64,000 bases of DNA from Deltaproteobacteria bacterium (GCA_016709225.1 JADJEE010000001.1:930001-994000), one strand, 5' to 3'. Shown: positions 9,501-17,723, counted from the first letter of the stretch. Translations and numbers: made by a program. Notes: generated by a model not told the origin, from the sequence alone.

Positions 9501-11347
9501 GCGACGTGTTCGGCAACGGCCTGCTGCGCAGCAAGACCATCAAGCTGCTGGCCGCGTTCAACCACGCGCACATCTTCATCGACCCCGATCCGGATCCGGC
9601 GCGCAGCTTCGTGGAGCGCCAGCGGCTGTTCGAGAAGCCGCGCTCGCAGTGGTCGGACTACGACGTCTCGCTGCTGTCGAAGGGCGGCGGCGTGTACCCG
9701 CGCAAGTCCAAGGAGGTCGACCTGTCGCCCGAGGCGCGCGCGATGCTCGGCGTGGCGCCGGGCCGCAAGGTCAACGGCGAGGACGTGATGCGCGCCATCT
9801 TGCGCATGCACGTCGACCTCATGTGGATGGGCGGCATCGGCACCTACGTGAAGTCGAAGGACGAGACCCATGCCGAGGTCGGCGACAAGACCAACGACGG
9901 CGCGCGGGTCAACGCCAGCGAGCTGCGCTGCCGCGTGCTCGCCGAGGGCGCCAACCTGGCGATCACGGACCGCGGTCGCGTCGAGTTCGCGCGGCTCGGT
10001 GGCCACAACTACAACGCGTTCCTCGACAACTCGGGCGGCGTCGACACTTCGGACCACGAGGTCAACATCAAGATCCTCTTCTCGCCGCTGTTGCGCGCCG
10101 GCAAGGTCTCACGCGAGGCCCGCAACGCGATGCTGAAGCAGTGCGAGGACGAGGTCGTCGAGATGGTGCTCGACAACAACCGCTCGCAGAGCCGCATGGT
10201 CAGCTACGACGTCCGCCGCAGCCGGCAGGACGTGTTCCGCTACAGCCGCGCACTGTCGTACCTGGGCCGCGCGTTGCCGTTCAACCCCGACAAGTTCGCG
10301 ATGCCCAGCGAGGAGGAGCTCGGCAACCGCAGCCGCAAGGGCCACGGCCTCTACAAGTGCGAGGCCTCGGTGCTGTGCGCCCACGCCAAGATGCTGGCCT
10401 ACCGCGAGCTGCTCGAGTCGGAGCCGCTGCCCGATGTCTACGTCGACGCCGCGGTGCGCGAGTACTTCCCGCGCGCGATGCAGGAGATGGTCGGCAACGA
10501 CGCGACCGCCAATCACCTGCTGCGCCGCGAGATCGCGACCACGATGATCGTCAACGGCATCGTCGACAACGCCGGTGGCACGCTGCTGGCCGAGTGCAGC
10601 CTCGCCTCGGGTCGACCGGTGCGCGAGAGCGTGGTGGCGTACCTGCAGGCCTCGGAGGCGGCCGAGATCGACGGCATCCGTGCCGAGCTCTACGCGCTCG
10701 AGGACGAGCGACGGCAGGAGGCGGTCTACGCCGCGATGGCGATGGCCGAGGCGGCGCTCGAGGACGCGACCTTCTACCTCAACGACCAGATGATGCTGCC
10801 GCCGGTCGACGCCAACGCGATCGCGCAGGTGCGGGCGTTGCTGGCCAACGTCGACCAGGCGCTGCCCTCGGGCAGCAAGGGGCGGATGGCGGGCCGCATC
10901 CGCAAGCTCGAGGACGCTGGCATCCCCCGCGCGCTGACCGAGCGACTCGTGAAGCTGCGGTACCTGACGCCGGTGCTCGACGCGGTCCGCATGGCGCAGC
11001 TGTTGGGCCGCGAGCCCCGCGATCTGCTCTACCTGCGGCTGCAGGTCACCGACGCCGTCAACCTGCTGTACCTCTACCAGGCGCTCGATCGCATGGCCTA
11101 CGCGGGGCCGTGGGACGGCCCGGCCGTGCTGGCGCTGCGTCGTCAGCTCAACTTCCACCTGCACAAGCTGGTGCGGATGGTGCGGGGCAACGACGTCGCA
11201 GGGATGATCGAGGCCTACAAGCTCGGTGACTTCTGTGCCGCCGTCGCGGCGCAGGCCGACAGCGGTCCGACCATCTCCGGGCTGGTCATGCTCGACGACT
11301 GGCTGCGGCGCATGCTGCCGCCCTTGACCGCGATCGCGGCCGTCTAG
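6587..11347 (+). CDS. gdhB: NAD-specific glutamate dehydrogenase, large (about 180 kDa) class
   Basis: The 1586-residue protein matches the large NAD-dependent GDH class of proteobacteria and actinobacteria (usually about 1600 residues). It converts glutamate to 2-oxoglutarate and ammonium and feeds amino-acid carbon to the TCA cycle. The N-terminal half contains the ACT-like regulatory region. The catalytic core shows the substrate lysine region (VKNVVIVPMGAKGGFVLR), DKGTAHMSDTAN, GDMSGDVFGNG and the long WMGGIGTYVKSKDE segment. The ATG at 6587 is chosen because upstream codons look non-coding; a second ATG at 6608 is possible. It stands alone, followed by a GC-rich hairpin. Predatory, amino-acid-feeding myxobacteria are expected to need such catabolism, which is inference. 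Confidence 0.95.
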   Translation: MQECSAQMFARQQTSRLVHDVQQSLASYQPRRAGLDREQLGGLAKAVLASVDVRDLRGLDSAQLLPQLESMLTAIEQRKRDEIKVSLQYEEGIDALVVETCLEDQPFLVSTLRAALASEHYDVRRFMNAVVKIRRDAGGKLLAIGTGTPESVMRVEVGLAGGSAGRDGGGVPQGLAARIEHRLRLAQAMVTDFGTMKEIIKRQADAYYAAAHACSGEEAAALHDAEALLRWLCEENTVVLGVEEYDVHGEPIGVHGTSRVARPTRDRGVITAAARGEGRLVRFMRSAEESPVHRAGKPGHFFVTRFGDDARPCGTLLIDALFTYKALHTPPEQIPIAHTVLKSLLAERQAGADSDRGKNITNAFNSLPLEYLLSEDRDAIWELTDRILRAEAEGGSDVHIRVGENGRFAFVFVALPRWQFSEELRMQVQNVVLEALSGTYADYGVYIDRYDNAVIHFYVTGVGPLQSIDTEDLRSRVLVFARSWTDRLREALGGIADGTRLEELFDLYEDAFTDEHKRRCGVGRIRDDIRCLEALRAGASIDCDLYVSEFSEHPGSLNLRIFSRQALNLSRELPVLSHFGFEVIDEYSRDVTLPGLPAVDMDNFRIDVRDDRIGQVMARRRNITEALREVFAGRCGDDDLNRLVVVSDLTSHDVEILRAFVAYLHQLSLPFSDDLVRQTLVDHPNVAEEFIDWLSARFDPEVASEAAAAESDAALETALREVTDYTADRVLQAIAEAIRATRRTNAWVADVAGGQPLAFKIASGELSFGPEPKPMREIWVYHRDFEGVHLRGGRVARGGLRFSDRPDDFRTEIHGLMSTQMVKNVVIVPMGAKGGFVLRHPPSDRDELRAAGDFYYEKFVRALLSVTDNLVDGQAVTPRGILLYKEGTDPYLVVAADKGTAHMSDTANRVSAEHGFWLDDAFASGGSAGYDHKVTGITARGAWEATKRSFREMGVDPERDVITCCGVGDMSGDVFGNGLLRSKTIKLLAAFNHAHIFIDPDPDPARSFVERQRLFEKPRSQWSDYDVSLLSKGGGVYPRKSKEVDLSPEARAMLGVAPGRKVNGEDVMRAILRMHVDLMWMGGIGTYVKSKDETHAEVGDKTNDGARVNASELRCRVLAEGANLAITDRGRVEFARLGGHNYNAFLDNSGGVDTSDHEVNIKILFSPLLRAGKVSREARNAMLKQCEDEVVEMVLDNNRSQSRMVSYDVRRSRQDVFRYSRALSYLGRALPFNPDKFAMPSEEELGNRSRKGHGLYKCEASVLCAHAKMLAYRELLESEPLPDVYVDAAVREYFPRAMQEMVGNDATANHLLRREIATTMIVNGIVDNAGGTLLAECSLASGRPVRESVVAYLQASEAAEIDGIRAELYALEDERRQEAVYAAMAMAEAALEDATFYLNDQMMLPPVDANAIAQVRALLANVDQALPSGSKGRMAGRIRKLEDAGIPRALTERLVKLRYLTPVLDAVRMAQLLGREPRDLLYLRLQVTDAVNLLYLYQALDRMAYAGPWDGPAVLALRRQLNFHLHKLVRMVRGNDVAGMIEAYKLGDFCAAVAAQADSGPTISGLVMLDDWLRRMLPPLTAIAAV

Positions 11348-11359
11348 CCCGGGGCCGCA

Positions 11360-11387
11360 GGGTCCGCGCGTGCGCCGGGGCGGACCC
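11360..11387 (+). terminator. possible hairpin after the glutamate dehydrogenase gene
   Basis: A 7-bp perfect inverted repeat, GGGTCCG (11360-11366) with CGGACCC (11381-11387), lies 12 bp after the stop. No T-tract follows, so it is at best a weak or Rho-assisted terminator. Confidence 0.3.
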
Positions 11388-11392
11388 GGCGC

Positions 11393-11398
11393 TATGCT
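11393..11398 (+). promoter_or_regulatory. -10 element of lspA, leaderless-like spacing
   Basis: TATGCT lies 9 bp before the lspA ATG with no Shine-Dalgarno between them. Transcription would start at or within a few bases of the start codon. No -35 is evident. Confidence 0.4.
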
Positions 11399-11407
11399 CC
11401 GGCCCCG

Positions 11408-11956
11408 ATGGATGTGAGAGCATCGCTACGGGGCGCGGGGTCGAAATTGGCGTGGTTCGTGGCCGCGAGCCTGCTGGCGGGCGGCTGCGATCTCTCGAGC
11501 AAGGCCTGGGCGGAGCGAACGCTGACCCAGGCGCCGGATCACACCATCGCGGTGTTCGAGCCCTGGCTCGACCTCGCGCTGGCCTACAACCGTGGCATGG
11601 GCTTCAGCCTGGTCGTCGATCTCGGCGCGGCGCGGTGGATCTTCGGGCTGATGGCGCTCGTCGTGGTGGTCGTGCTCGCGGTGATGGTCGTGCGTCAGCG
11701 GCCCGACCGGCTCGACCTCGTGGCGATGGCGTCGATCGCCGGCGGCGCGCTGGGCAACGGCTTCGATCGGGTGTTCCGCGCGGCCCCGGGCGGTGGCACC
11801 GGCGTGATCGACTTCGTCAAGGTCAACTATCCCTGGGGTGGGCACTGGCCGTTGTTCAACGTCGCCGACGCGCTGTTGGTGGTCGGCGTCGCGGTGCTGA
11901 TGCTGCGCCGGCTCCGACGGCCCGAGTCGCCGCCCGACGCCGCAGCGCCGGCGTGA
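11408..11956 (+). CDS. lspA: lipoprotein signal peptidase (signal peptidase II)
   Basis: The 182-residue inner-membrane aspartyl peptidase cleaves prolipoprotein signal peptides just before the lipidated cysteine. Hydrophobic segments occur at about 14-30, 73-95, 103-118 and 145-167. The two catalytic aspartates are visible: D120 in the GNGFDR motif and D154 in the FNVAD motif. The N-terminal D..SK motif is represented by D28 and K32. The window encodes many candidate lipoproteins that would be its substrates. The start at 11408 is supported by the -10 box 9 bp upstream. It is convergent with purN. Confidence 0.93.
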   Translation: MDVRASLRGAGSKLAWFVAASLLAGGCDLSSKAWAERTLTQAPDHTIAVFEPWLDLALAYNRGMGFSLVVDLGAARWIFGLMALVVVVVLAVMVVRQRPDRLDLVAMASIAGGALGNGFDRVFRAAPGGGTGVIDFVKVNYPWGGHWPLFNVADALLVVGVAVLMLRRLRRPESPPDAAAPA

Positions 11957-11984
11957 AGCCGGGCTTTGGGCGTTGGCTTTGGGC

Positions 11985-12623
11985 TCAGGCCTTGGCGTGC
12001 GCGTCGAAGTGGTCGGCGATCGCACGCCAGTAGAGCGCGTGCTCGGCCGCCAGCACCCGCGCGGCCAGGCCTTCGGCGGTGTCGCCCGGCTCGATCGCGA
12101 CCGGCGTGTGGGCCAGCACTGCGCCCTCGTCGTAGGCCTCGTCGACCAGGTGCACCGTCGGTCCGCTGTGGGTCACGCCGGCAGCGAGCACCGCGGCGTG
12201 CACGTGCGCGCCGAACATCCCCGGGCCACCGAAGCGGGGCAGGGGCCCGGGGTGGATGTTCACCGCGCGCCCGCGGTACGCCGCGACCACCCGCGGATCG
12301 AGCAGCTTCATGTAGCCGGCGAGCACGACCACGTCGACGCGGGCGTCGAGCAGGTGCTGCAGCAGCGCAGCCCCCTCGTCGGCGTCGGTGCGGCGGCTGA
12401 CGTGGGCGCACGCGATGTCCCGCGAGCGCGCGAACGCCAGCGCGCCGGCGCTCGAGTTGTTCGACACCACGAGCGCGACCTCGGCGGCCAACTGCCCGCG
12501 GTCGATCGCGGCCTGCAGCGCCTCGAGGTTGCTGCCGCGGCCGGATGCGAGCACACCCAGGCGCAGTCGCGCCGTCGGTGCGGGGGCCGCTGGTGCCGCG
12601 TCGGACGGAGCACGTGTCGACAT
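11985..12623 (-). CDS. purN: phosphoribosylglycinamide formyltransferase (GAR transformylase 1)
   Basis: The 212-residue enzyme transfers a formyl group from 10-formyl-THF to GAR, step 3 of purine synthesis. The N-terminal nucleotide-binding motif (GVLASGRGSNLEAL), the catalytic Asn-His in NIHPGPLP, the His in GVTHSGPTVH and the catalytic Asp in the DEAYDEG loop all match the PurN family. The ordinary FKG sequence after the proline is replaced by RFGGPGMFG, a conservative variant. The N-terminus has a short Ala/Pro extension of about 17 residues. The gene is divergent from hslV across a 75-bp spacer with facing -10 boxes. Confidence 0.93.
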   Translation of the reverse strand: MSTRAPSDAAPAAPAPTARLRLGVLASGRGSNLEALQAAIDRGQLAAEVALVVSNNSSAGALAFARSRDIACAHVSRRTDADEGAALLQHLLDARVDVVVLAGYMKLLDPRVVAAYRGRAVNIHPGPLPRFGGPGMFGAHVHAAVLAAGVTHSGPTVHLVDEAYDEGAVLAHTPVAIEPGDTAEGLAARVLAAEHALYWRAIADHFDAHAKA

Positions 12624-12631
12624 CGGCGGTG

Positions 12632-12637
12632 ACTATA
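12632..12637 (-). promoter_or_regulatory. -10 element of purN
   Basis: TATAGT on the minus strand ends 8 bp before the purN ATG. As for lspA and hslV there is no Shine-Dalgarno and no clear -35, a layout consistent with a leaderless mRNA. Confidence 0.4.
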
Positions 12638-12682
12638 GGGCGGCGCGCGGGGCCCAGGTGGAAGATGCGTCGCCTCGCCCCG

Positions 12683-12688
12683 TATACT
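12683..12688 (+). promoter_or_regulatory. -10 element of hslV
   Basis: TATACT (5/6 to consensus) lies 10 bp before the hslV ATG. The predicted transcription start is within about 4 bases of the start codon, and no ribosome-binding site is present. Confidence 0.45.
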
Positions 12689-12698
12689 GACCCCCACG

Positions 12699-13262
12699 AT
12701 GGACAGCTCCGACGAACGACCGAGGTGGCGATCCACCACCGTGCTGTGCGTGCGGGCGGGCGGCCACGTCGCCCTGGGCGCCGATGGCCAGGTGTCGATG
12801 GGCAACACCATCATGAAGTCGAAGGCCGCCAAGGTCCGCACGCTGGCGGGCGGGCGCATCATCGGTGGCTTCGCCGGCTCGGCCGCCGACGGCCTGACGC
12901 TGTTCGAGCTGCTCGAGGCCAAGCTCGAGTCGACCGGTGGCAACTTCACGCGCGCGTGTGTCGAGCTCGCGAAGGACTGGCGGCAGGATCGCCGCTACCG
13001 CCGGCTGGAGGCGCTCATGATCGTCGCCGATCGCGATCGCACGCTGCTGCTGTCGGGCACCGGCGACGTGATCGAGCCCGACGACGGCATCGTGGCGATC
13101 GGTTCCGGCGGCAACTTCGCGCTCGCGGCTGCGCGCGCGCTGGTGCGCAACACCGCGCTCGATCCGCGGGCGGTGGTCGCCGCCTCGCTGCAGGTGGCCG
13201 GTGAGATCTGCGTGTTCACCAACCTCGAGCACACCATCCTCGAGCTCGGGGGTTCGACGTGA
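12699..13262 (+). CDS. hslV: ATP-dependent protease peptidase subunit HslV
   Basis: The 187-residue N-terminal-nucleophile threonine peptidase forms the proteolytic core of the HslUV (ClpQY) protease. The mature N-terminus is expected at T13 or T14 (RS then TTVLCVR), so the precursor has a 12-residue propeptide, MDSSDERPRWRS. Escherichia coli HslV has only the initiator Met. The GADGQVSMGNTIMK and GGFAGSAADG segments and the GSGGNFALAAARAL helix are typical of the family. Its stop overlaps the HslU GTG in GTGA, so the two subunits are co-translated. Confidence 0.95.
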   Translation: MDSSDERPRWRSTTVLCVRAGGHVALGADGQVSMGNTIMKSKAAKVRTLAGGRIIGGFAGSAADGLTLFELLEAKLESTGGNFTRACVELAKDWRQDRRYRRLEALMIVADRDRTLLLSGTGDVIEPDDGIVAIGSGGNFALAAARALVRNTALDPRAVVAASLQVAGEICVFTNLEHTILELGGST

Positions 13263-14626
13263 GCATCGAACACCGCAACTGGACCCCGAAGATGGTCGTC
13301 GAGGAGCTCGACCGCTTCATCATCGGTCAGCACAAGGCCAAGCGCGCCGTCGCGATCGCGATGCGCAACCGCTGGCGGCGACAGATGGCGCCCGAGGCCC
13401 TGCGCGAGGAAATCTCGCCCAAGAACATCATCATGGTCGGGCCCACCGGCGTGGGTAAGACCGAGATCGCGCGACGACTGGCGCGCCTGTCGGGCGCGCC
13501 GTTCGTGAAGGTCGAGGTCAGCAAGTTCACCGAGGTCGGCTACGTCGGCCGCGATGTCGACTCGATCGTCCGCGACCTCGTCGAGGTCGGGGTCCAGATC
13601 GTCCGCAGCGAGCTCGAGCGCGACGTCCGTTCCGAGGCCAAGCAGCGCGCCGAGGAGCGCGTGCTCGACCTGCTGCTGCCGCCCGCCGGCGAGCCGCGCG
13701 GCTTCACCGATCGCCCCGGCGAGCCGCCCAAGCCCAGCGCCACCCGCGAGAAGCTGCGCGAGCTGCTGCGCGCCGGCAAGCTCGACGATCGCGAGGTCGA
13801 GGTCGAGGTCGACGAAGGCGGTCTGCCGGGGCTGCAGATGGTGCCAGGGCTGCCGATGGGCGAGCAGATGGGGCAGCAGCTGAGCCAGCAGCTGCGCGAC
13901 ATGCTGTCGGCGTTCCAGCGCCGCAAGCACAAGCGCAAGCTCAAGGTCGGCGAGGCCCACGAGCTGCTGGCCAACGAAGAGGCGGGCAAGCTGGTCGATC
14001 AGGACAAGGTCGCACGCGAGGCGGTGCGGCGCACCGAGCAGCTCGGCGTGGTCTTCCTCGACGAGATCGACAAGATCTGCAGCCGCGAGAACGTCCGCGG
14101 TGCCGACGTCTCGCGCGAGGGCGTACAGCGCGACCTGCTGCCGCTGGTCGAGGGCTCGACGGTATCGACCAAGTACGGGCCGGTGCGCACCGACCACGTG
14201 CTGTTCGTGGCCGCCGGAGCGTTCCACCTGTCGAAGGTCAGCGACCTCATCCCCGAGCTACAGGGCCGCTTCCCGATCCGCGTGGAGCTCGAGTCGCTCG
14301 GTGTCGAGGAGTTCGTGCGGATCCTGAAGGAGCCCGCCAACTCGTTGCTCAAGCAGTACCGCGCGCTGCTCGAGACCGAGGGCGTCACGGTGCTGTTCGA
14401 CGACGACGCGATCGCGGCCATGGCCGACGCGGCGTGGCGGGCGAACACGTCGCTCGAGAACATCGGCGCGCGGCGGCTCCACACGGTGCTCGAGCGCGTG
14501 CTCGAGGAGCTGAGCTTCGAGGCCAGCGAGCTCGGCGCCCGCGAGATCCGCATCACGGCCGCGTACGTCCACGAGCGCGTCGACGGCCTTCTCCAGGACC
14601 GCGACCTCTCGCGGCACATCCTGTAG
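13259..14626 (+). CDS. hslU: ATP-dependent protease ATPase subunit HslU
   Basis: The 455-residue AAA+ unfoldase feeds substrates to HslV. Walker A is GPTGVGKT at residues 61-68. The KVEVSKFTEVGYVGRDV pore-loop region and Walker B (VVFLDEIDKI) are intact, as is the family-specific I domain (about 105-235) rich in charged residues. The C-terminus ends in RHIL, close to the RFIL/RYIL tail that inserts between HslV subunits and activates them. The start GTG at 13259 overlaps the hslV stop. It is convergent with the methyltransferase gene, leaving only 8 bp between stops. Confidence 0.96.
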   Translation: MSIEHRNWTPKMVVEELDRFIIGQHKAKRAVAIAMRNRWRRQMAPEALREEISPKNIIMVGPTGVGKTEIARRLARLSGAPFVKVEVSKFTEVGYVGRDVDSIVRDLVEVGVQIVRSELERDVRSEAKQRAEERVLDLLLPPAGEPRGFTDRPGEPPKPSATREKLRELLRAGKLDDREVEVEVDEGGLPGLQMVPGLPMGEQMGQQLSQQLRDMLSAFQRRKHKRKLKVGEAHELLANEEAGKLVDQDKVAREAVRRTEQLGVVFLDEIDKICSRENVRGADVSREGVQRDLLPLVEGSTVSTKYGPVRTDHVLFVAAGAFHLSKVSDLIPELQGRFPIRVELESLGVEEFVRILKEPANSLLKQYRALLETEGVTVLFDDDAIAAMADAAWRANTSLENIGARRLHTVLERVLEELSFEASELGAREIRITAAYVHERVDGLLQDRDLSRHIL

Positions 14627-14634
14627 CCCGCGGC

Positions 14635-15783
14635 TCACGAGGCCAGGCGGAAGCGCTCGTTCGGCATCGGATCATTGGCCGCCGGCATCGCGGCCCACAT
14701 CGCCCCCACGCGGTCGCGCAGCGCGTGCACACGCTCCAGCATCGCGACGACGGCGGGGTCGCGGCGGTCCTGCAGCGAGGTCGCGAGCCAGGTGGCGGCG
14801 GTCTCGAGATCCGAGCTGCGCTCGGCTGCGTTGGCGATCTCGAGCGCGAGGTCGGCTCGCACTGCGGCGTGGGTGCAGCGGGCGTGGATCGCCGCGGCCA
14901 TGCGCATCGCCGTCGCGGTGCCACCCACCTTGGCCAGCGCACGCTTGAGCTGGACCCGCAGATCGTTGCCCCACACCGCCTCGGCGACCTCCTGCGCGGT
15001 CGGGCCCGGGACCACGCCGGCCTGCGGCGCGGCGCGTCGGCACCATACCCGGAGGCGATCGTCGGCGACCATGAAGAACGGCGCCAGGCCGGCGCGTCGG
15101 CACGCGGTCGCGAGCGCACGCGGTGTGAACCAGCAGCGTCGCACCGCGCTCAGCACGTCGTCGGCCGCGATGCCCACCGCCTGCAGCAGGTTCGGCACCT
15201 CGATGAGTGCGACCCCGGTCGCGCTCAGTCGCTTGGCGATGCCCTCGAGATGGGCGACCGGATCCGCCAGGTGCGGCAGCACGTCGGACTCGACCACGAG
15301 ATCGAAGCGTCCACGCGCCCGCCAGCGCTCGAGCGACGACGACTGCACCTCCACACCGCTGCTGCGTGCGGTGCGGGCCCACGGGAGCCACGGCTCGAGC
15401 GCCACGGCGTTGACGCGGGCGTCGGCGGCGAGCGCCTGGATGCCGGCGACGTCGCGGCCACCGATCTGCAGCACGCGCACGCGTCGAGGGCTCCGCAGCG
15501 CTGCCACGGCACGCAGTAGATCCTGGGCGCGCGCGTGGGCCAGCTGCGTTCGGCCGGCGAGGTCGAGCCGCTGCACGCTGCCGTCATCGGCCTCGTACCG
15601 CAGTGCGACGTCGTCGCTGCACGCCCGCGCGCGGTAGCCCGCGTCGAGGGCGAACGCGACAGTGCCGGTGAGTGCCAGCGTGCATCCGCCGCAGATGCGG
15701 GTCGTCACCGCATCGCCCGCGGCGGAGCTCGCCAAGGTGATCGAATCCGCCAGTGCGCTGTCACAGACCGGGCAGGTCGTCAT
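14635..15783 (-). CDS. zinc-ribbon class I SAM-dependent methyltransferase
   Basis: The 382-residue protein begins with MTTCPVCDS and has a second CGGC about 30 residues later, an N-terminal four-Cys zinc ribbon often attached to sugar or small-molecule methyltransferases. A methyltransferase core follows: VRVLQIGGRDVAGIQAL is the SAM-binding motif I region and FDLVVESDVLPHLADPVAHL resembles motif IV/V of the Methyltransf_23 group. A helical C-terminal region of about 130 residues has no family I recognise. The ATG at 15783 was chosen because the cysteine ribbon starts immediately after it and upstream codons are not family-like. The substrate is unknown. Confidence 0.7.
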   Translation of the reverse strand: MTTCPVCDSALADSITLASSAAGDAVTTRICGGCTLALTGTVAFALDAGYRARACSDDVALRYEADDGSVQRLDLAGRTQLAHARAQDLLRAVAALRSPRRVRVLQIGGRDVAGIQALAADARVNAVALEPWLPWARTARSSGVEVQSSSLERWRARGRFDLVVESDVLPHLADPVAHLEGIAKRLSATGVALIEVPNLLQAVGIAADDVLSAVRRCWFTPRALATACRRAGLAPFFMVADDRLRVWCRRAAPQAGVVPGPTAQEVAEAVWGNDLRVQLKRALAKVGGTATAMRMAAAIHARCTHAAVRADLALEIANAAERSSDLETAATWLATSLQDRRDPAVVAMLERVHALRDRVGAMWAAMPAANDPMPNERFRLAS

Positions 15784-16257
15784 GCCGTGCCTACCGTGCA
15801 ATGCGTGGGCCGAGATACATGTGCATCGCGTGCTGATTCGGGCCACCCCACGGGGCGCGCCGCCCGGCGTCGGGACCATCGATCCCGTGATGATCTTCAC
15901 GCGAAAACCGCGGGCGGCGGGCCTTGCGGCGGGCTAGGGGCGCAATTGCGATTCTGGCACCGAACCGCCCCGAAGCGGGACGAAGCGGCACATTCGGGTT
16001 GTGGGCGTTGTGCCGTATCCGATGAACAGGGGGCTTGCACCCCTTTTGGTTTTGGTGGATTCTCGGAACTGAGATTGCGTCCTGCGGCGGCACTCGGGAG
16101 GGCCCGGCGCACGCGCAAACTCGCCCACGAGCTCGAGCGCGACCCGACGGCCAGTCCCCGGCCCGAGGGTTTCCTCCGATCCCAGCGTCGCCCGGTCCGG
16201 GGCGGATCGCCTGGGACAGTGCATCCCAACGTCTCCAGAACAAGGAATTCCACCACC
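15784..16257. other. intergenic region upstream of the first Cys-rich lipoprotein
   Basis: The 474 bp between divergent genes has no convincing gene. TTGCAC followed 17 bp later by GATTCT around 16033-16061 is a weak promoter candidate. A small GGGG/CCCC hairpin followed by TTTT overlaps it. Confidence 0.3.
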
Positions 16258-17232
16258 ATGCGCACCAAGTTTCTGATTGGCCTCTGTGTTTCCGCCGGCG
16301 TCGTGCTGGGCGGCTGCGGCACCAAGAGCGACTCCGGCGACGGCGTCCTCAACACGACCAACGACACCAACGACACCAACGAGGAGTCGTCGGGGAGCGC
16401 CGAGGGCGGCTCGGCCGACACCGGCAGCGCCAGCATGACCACGAGCGCCACCGACTCGGCGACCTCGGGCCCGGCCGACACCGGCAGCATGGACACCACC
16501 GGCGCCGCGACGATGACCGGTGGCTTCATCCAAGATCCCGACGGTGGCGGCGTGAGCATCGAGTGCGATCTGTGGTCGCAGGACTGCCCCGAGGGCGAGA
16601 AGTGCATGCCGTGGGCGAACGACGGCGGCGGAGCGTGGAATGCCACCCGCTGCTCGCCGGTGGACGAGGCGCCGGCGTCGGTCGGTGACGAGTGCACGGT
16701 CGAGGGCACGGGCGTGTCCGGCATCGACAACTGCGAGCTGGGCTCGATGTGCTGGGACGTCGACGGCGAGACCAACATGGGCACCTGCGCCGCCTTCTGC
16801 ATGGGCAGCGAGGCCGCGCCGGTCTGCAACGACCCCACCACCGACTGCGTCATCGCCAACAACGGCACGCTGATCCTCTGCTTGCCGGTCTGCGACCCGC
16901 TGCTGCAGGACTGCGCCGAGGGCCAGGCGTGCTACCCGATCGACGACGGCTTCGCCTGCGCGCCCGATGCGAGCATGGAAGACGGCGCCTTCGGTGCACC
17001 GTGCGAGTTCATCAACGTGTGCGACCCGGGCCTCTTCTGCGCCAACGCCGACGGCGTGCCGGACTGCGGCGGCAGCTCGGGCTGCTGCTCGCCCTTCTGC
17101 GACACCAGCGACCCGATGGCGAGCGGCAACTGCCCCGGCGCCGCCGGTGGCCAGGAGTGCGTGGCGTGGTACGACGCCGGCCAGGCCCCTCCCGGCTTCG
17201 AGAACGTCGGCGGCTGCCTGATCCCGATGTGA
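16258..17232 (+). CDS. Cys-rich lipoprotein, tandem paralogue A
   Basis: The 324-residue protein starts with a signal peptide ending in the lipobox VLGGC, so it should be lipidated and anchored in the envelope. About 75 residues of Asn/Thr/Ser/Gly/Asp-rich linker follow. The C-terminal 220 residues are a Cys-rich domain with recurring motifs: CMPWANDGG, GVSGIDNCELGSMCW, CDPLLQDC, ACYPIDDGFACAP and CEFINVCDPGLFCANA. The same motifs in the same order occur in the next gene, so the pair arose by duplication. An AAGGAA before the ATG at 16258 fits a ribosome-binding site. A strong terminator follows. The function is unknown; many disulfides and an extended stalk suggest a surface-exposed protein. 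Confidence 0.85.
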   Translation: MRTKFLIGLCVSAGVVLGGCGTKSDSGDGVLNTTNDTNDTNEESSGSAEGGSADTGSASMTTSATDSATSGPADTGSMDTTGAATMTGGFIQDPDGGGVSIECDLWSQDCPEGEKCMPWANDGGGAWNATRCSPVDEAPASVGDECTVEGTGVSGIDNCELGSMCWDVDGETNMGTCAAFCMGSEAAPVCNDPTTDCVIANNGTLILCLPVCDPLLQDCAEGQACYPIDDGFACAPDASMEDGAFGAPCEFINVCDPGLFCANADGVPDCGGSSGCCSPFCDTSDPMASGNCPGAAGGQECVAWYDAGQAPPGFENVGGCLIPM

Positions 17233-17294
17233 TCCGAGGCCAGGCCAGCCGGGCCAGGGACGATCGGCGCTGACGCCGATCGCCTGGCCCACCC

Positions 17295-17333
17295 AACGCG
17301 GAGCGGGTGTGGACCCCTCCGCGTTTTTCTTTT
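17295..17333 (+). terminator. Rho-independent terminator after lipoprotein A
   Basis: The 9-bp stem AACGCGGAG (17295-17303) pairs with CTCCGCGTT (17317-17325). The loop contains a second GGGT/ACCC pairing, and a T-rich tract follows to 17333. It is the clearest intrinsic terminator in the window. Confidence 0.8.
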
Positions 17334-17468
17334 GGTTCAGCCCCGCGGCGGTGGAGGTCCGCCGGGGATGGGGCTCGGAGGCCGAGCGATTTCAACAGCT
17401 TATCGGCACGCCGGAGGAGGGCGTCGAAAAGCAGTTAAAAAAGACTTGTTAGTTTTGGAGGTTAAGGT

Positions 17469-17723
17469 ATGAAAGATAAGAACGTCGGCTTTGGTGTTTG
17501 CTTTCACCCGGCGTCGGAAGGCGGAACCCATGAAGAATCAATGGTGGATCGGACTGCCCGTGTTCGTGATCTCGGGCTGCGTCGCCGGCACGAAGCCCGA
17601 GCTCGAACAGATGACGGCGGGGGACGACGACGGGGCGGGCTCATCCAGTACGGGCCTGGAGGTGGACGACGGCAACACGTCGATGCCCAACACCACCGCG
17701 CAGCAGCCCGACACCGACGGTGA
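17469..17723 (+). CDS. possible short leader ORF in AT-rich spacer
   Basis: A near-ideal Shine-Dalgarno (GGAGG at about 17457-17461) precedes the ATG at 17469, which opens an 84-codon frame starting MKDKNVGFGVCFHP. The first 20 or so codons use A/T third positions unlike anything nearby. From about 17530 the frame runs out of phase through lipoprotein B and becomes Arg-rich, so only the beginning is plausible. It might be a translated leader coupling into the lipoprotein ATG, or the relic of another gene. Confidence 0.25.
   Translation: MKDKNVGFGVCFHPASEGGTHEESMVDRTARVRDLGLRRRHEARARTDDGGGRRRGGLIQYGPGGGRRQHVDAQHHRAAARHRR

Noticed and set aside
4229..10057. A minus-strand open frame of over 1900 codons antisense to pepP and the glutamate dehydrogenase gene
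   Set aside because: It is a by-product of GC-rich codons on the opposite strand. Its translation is Arg/Ala/Val-rich low complexity with no family motif, while pepP and the GDH gene have intact motifs.
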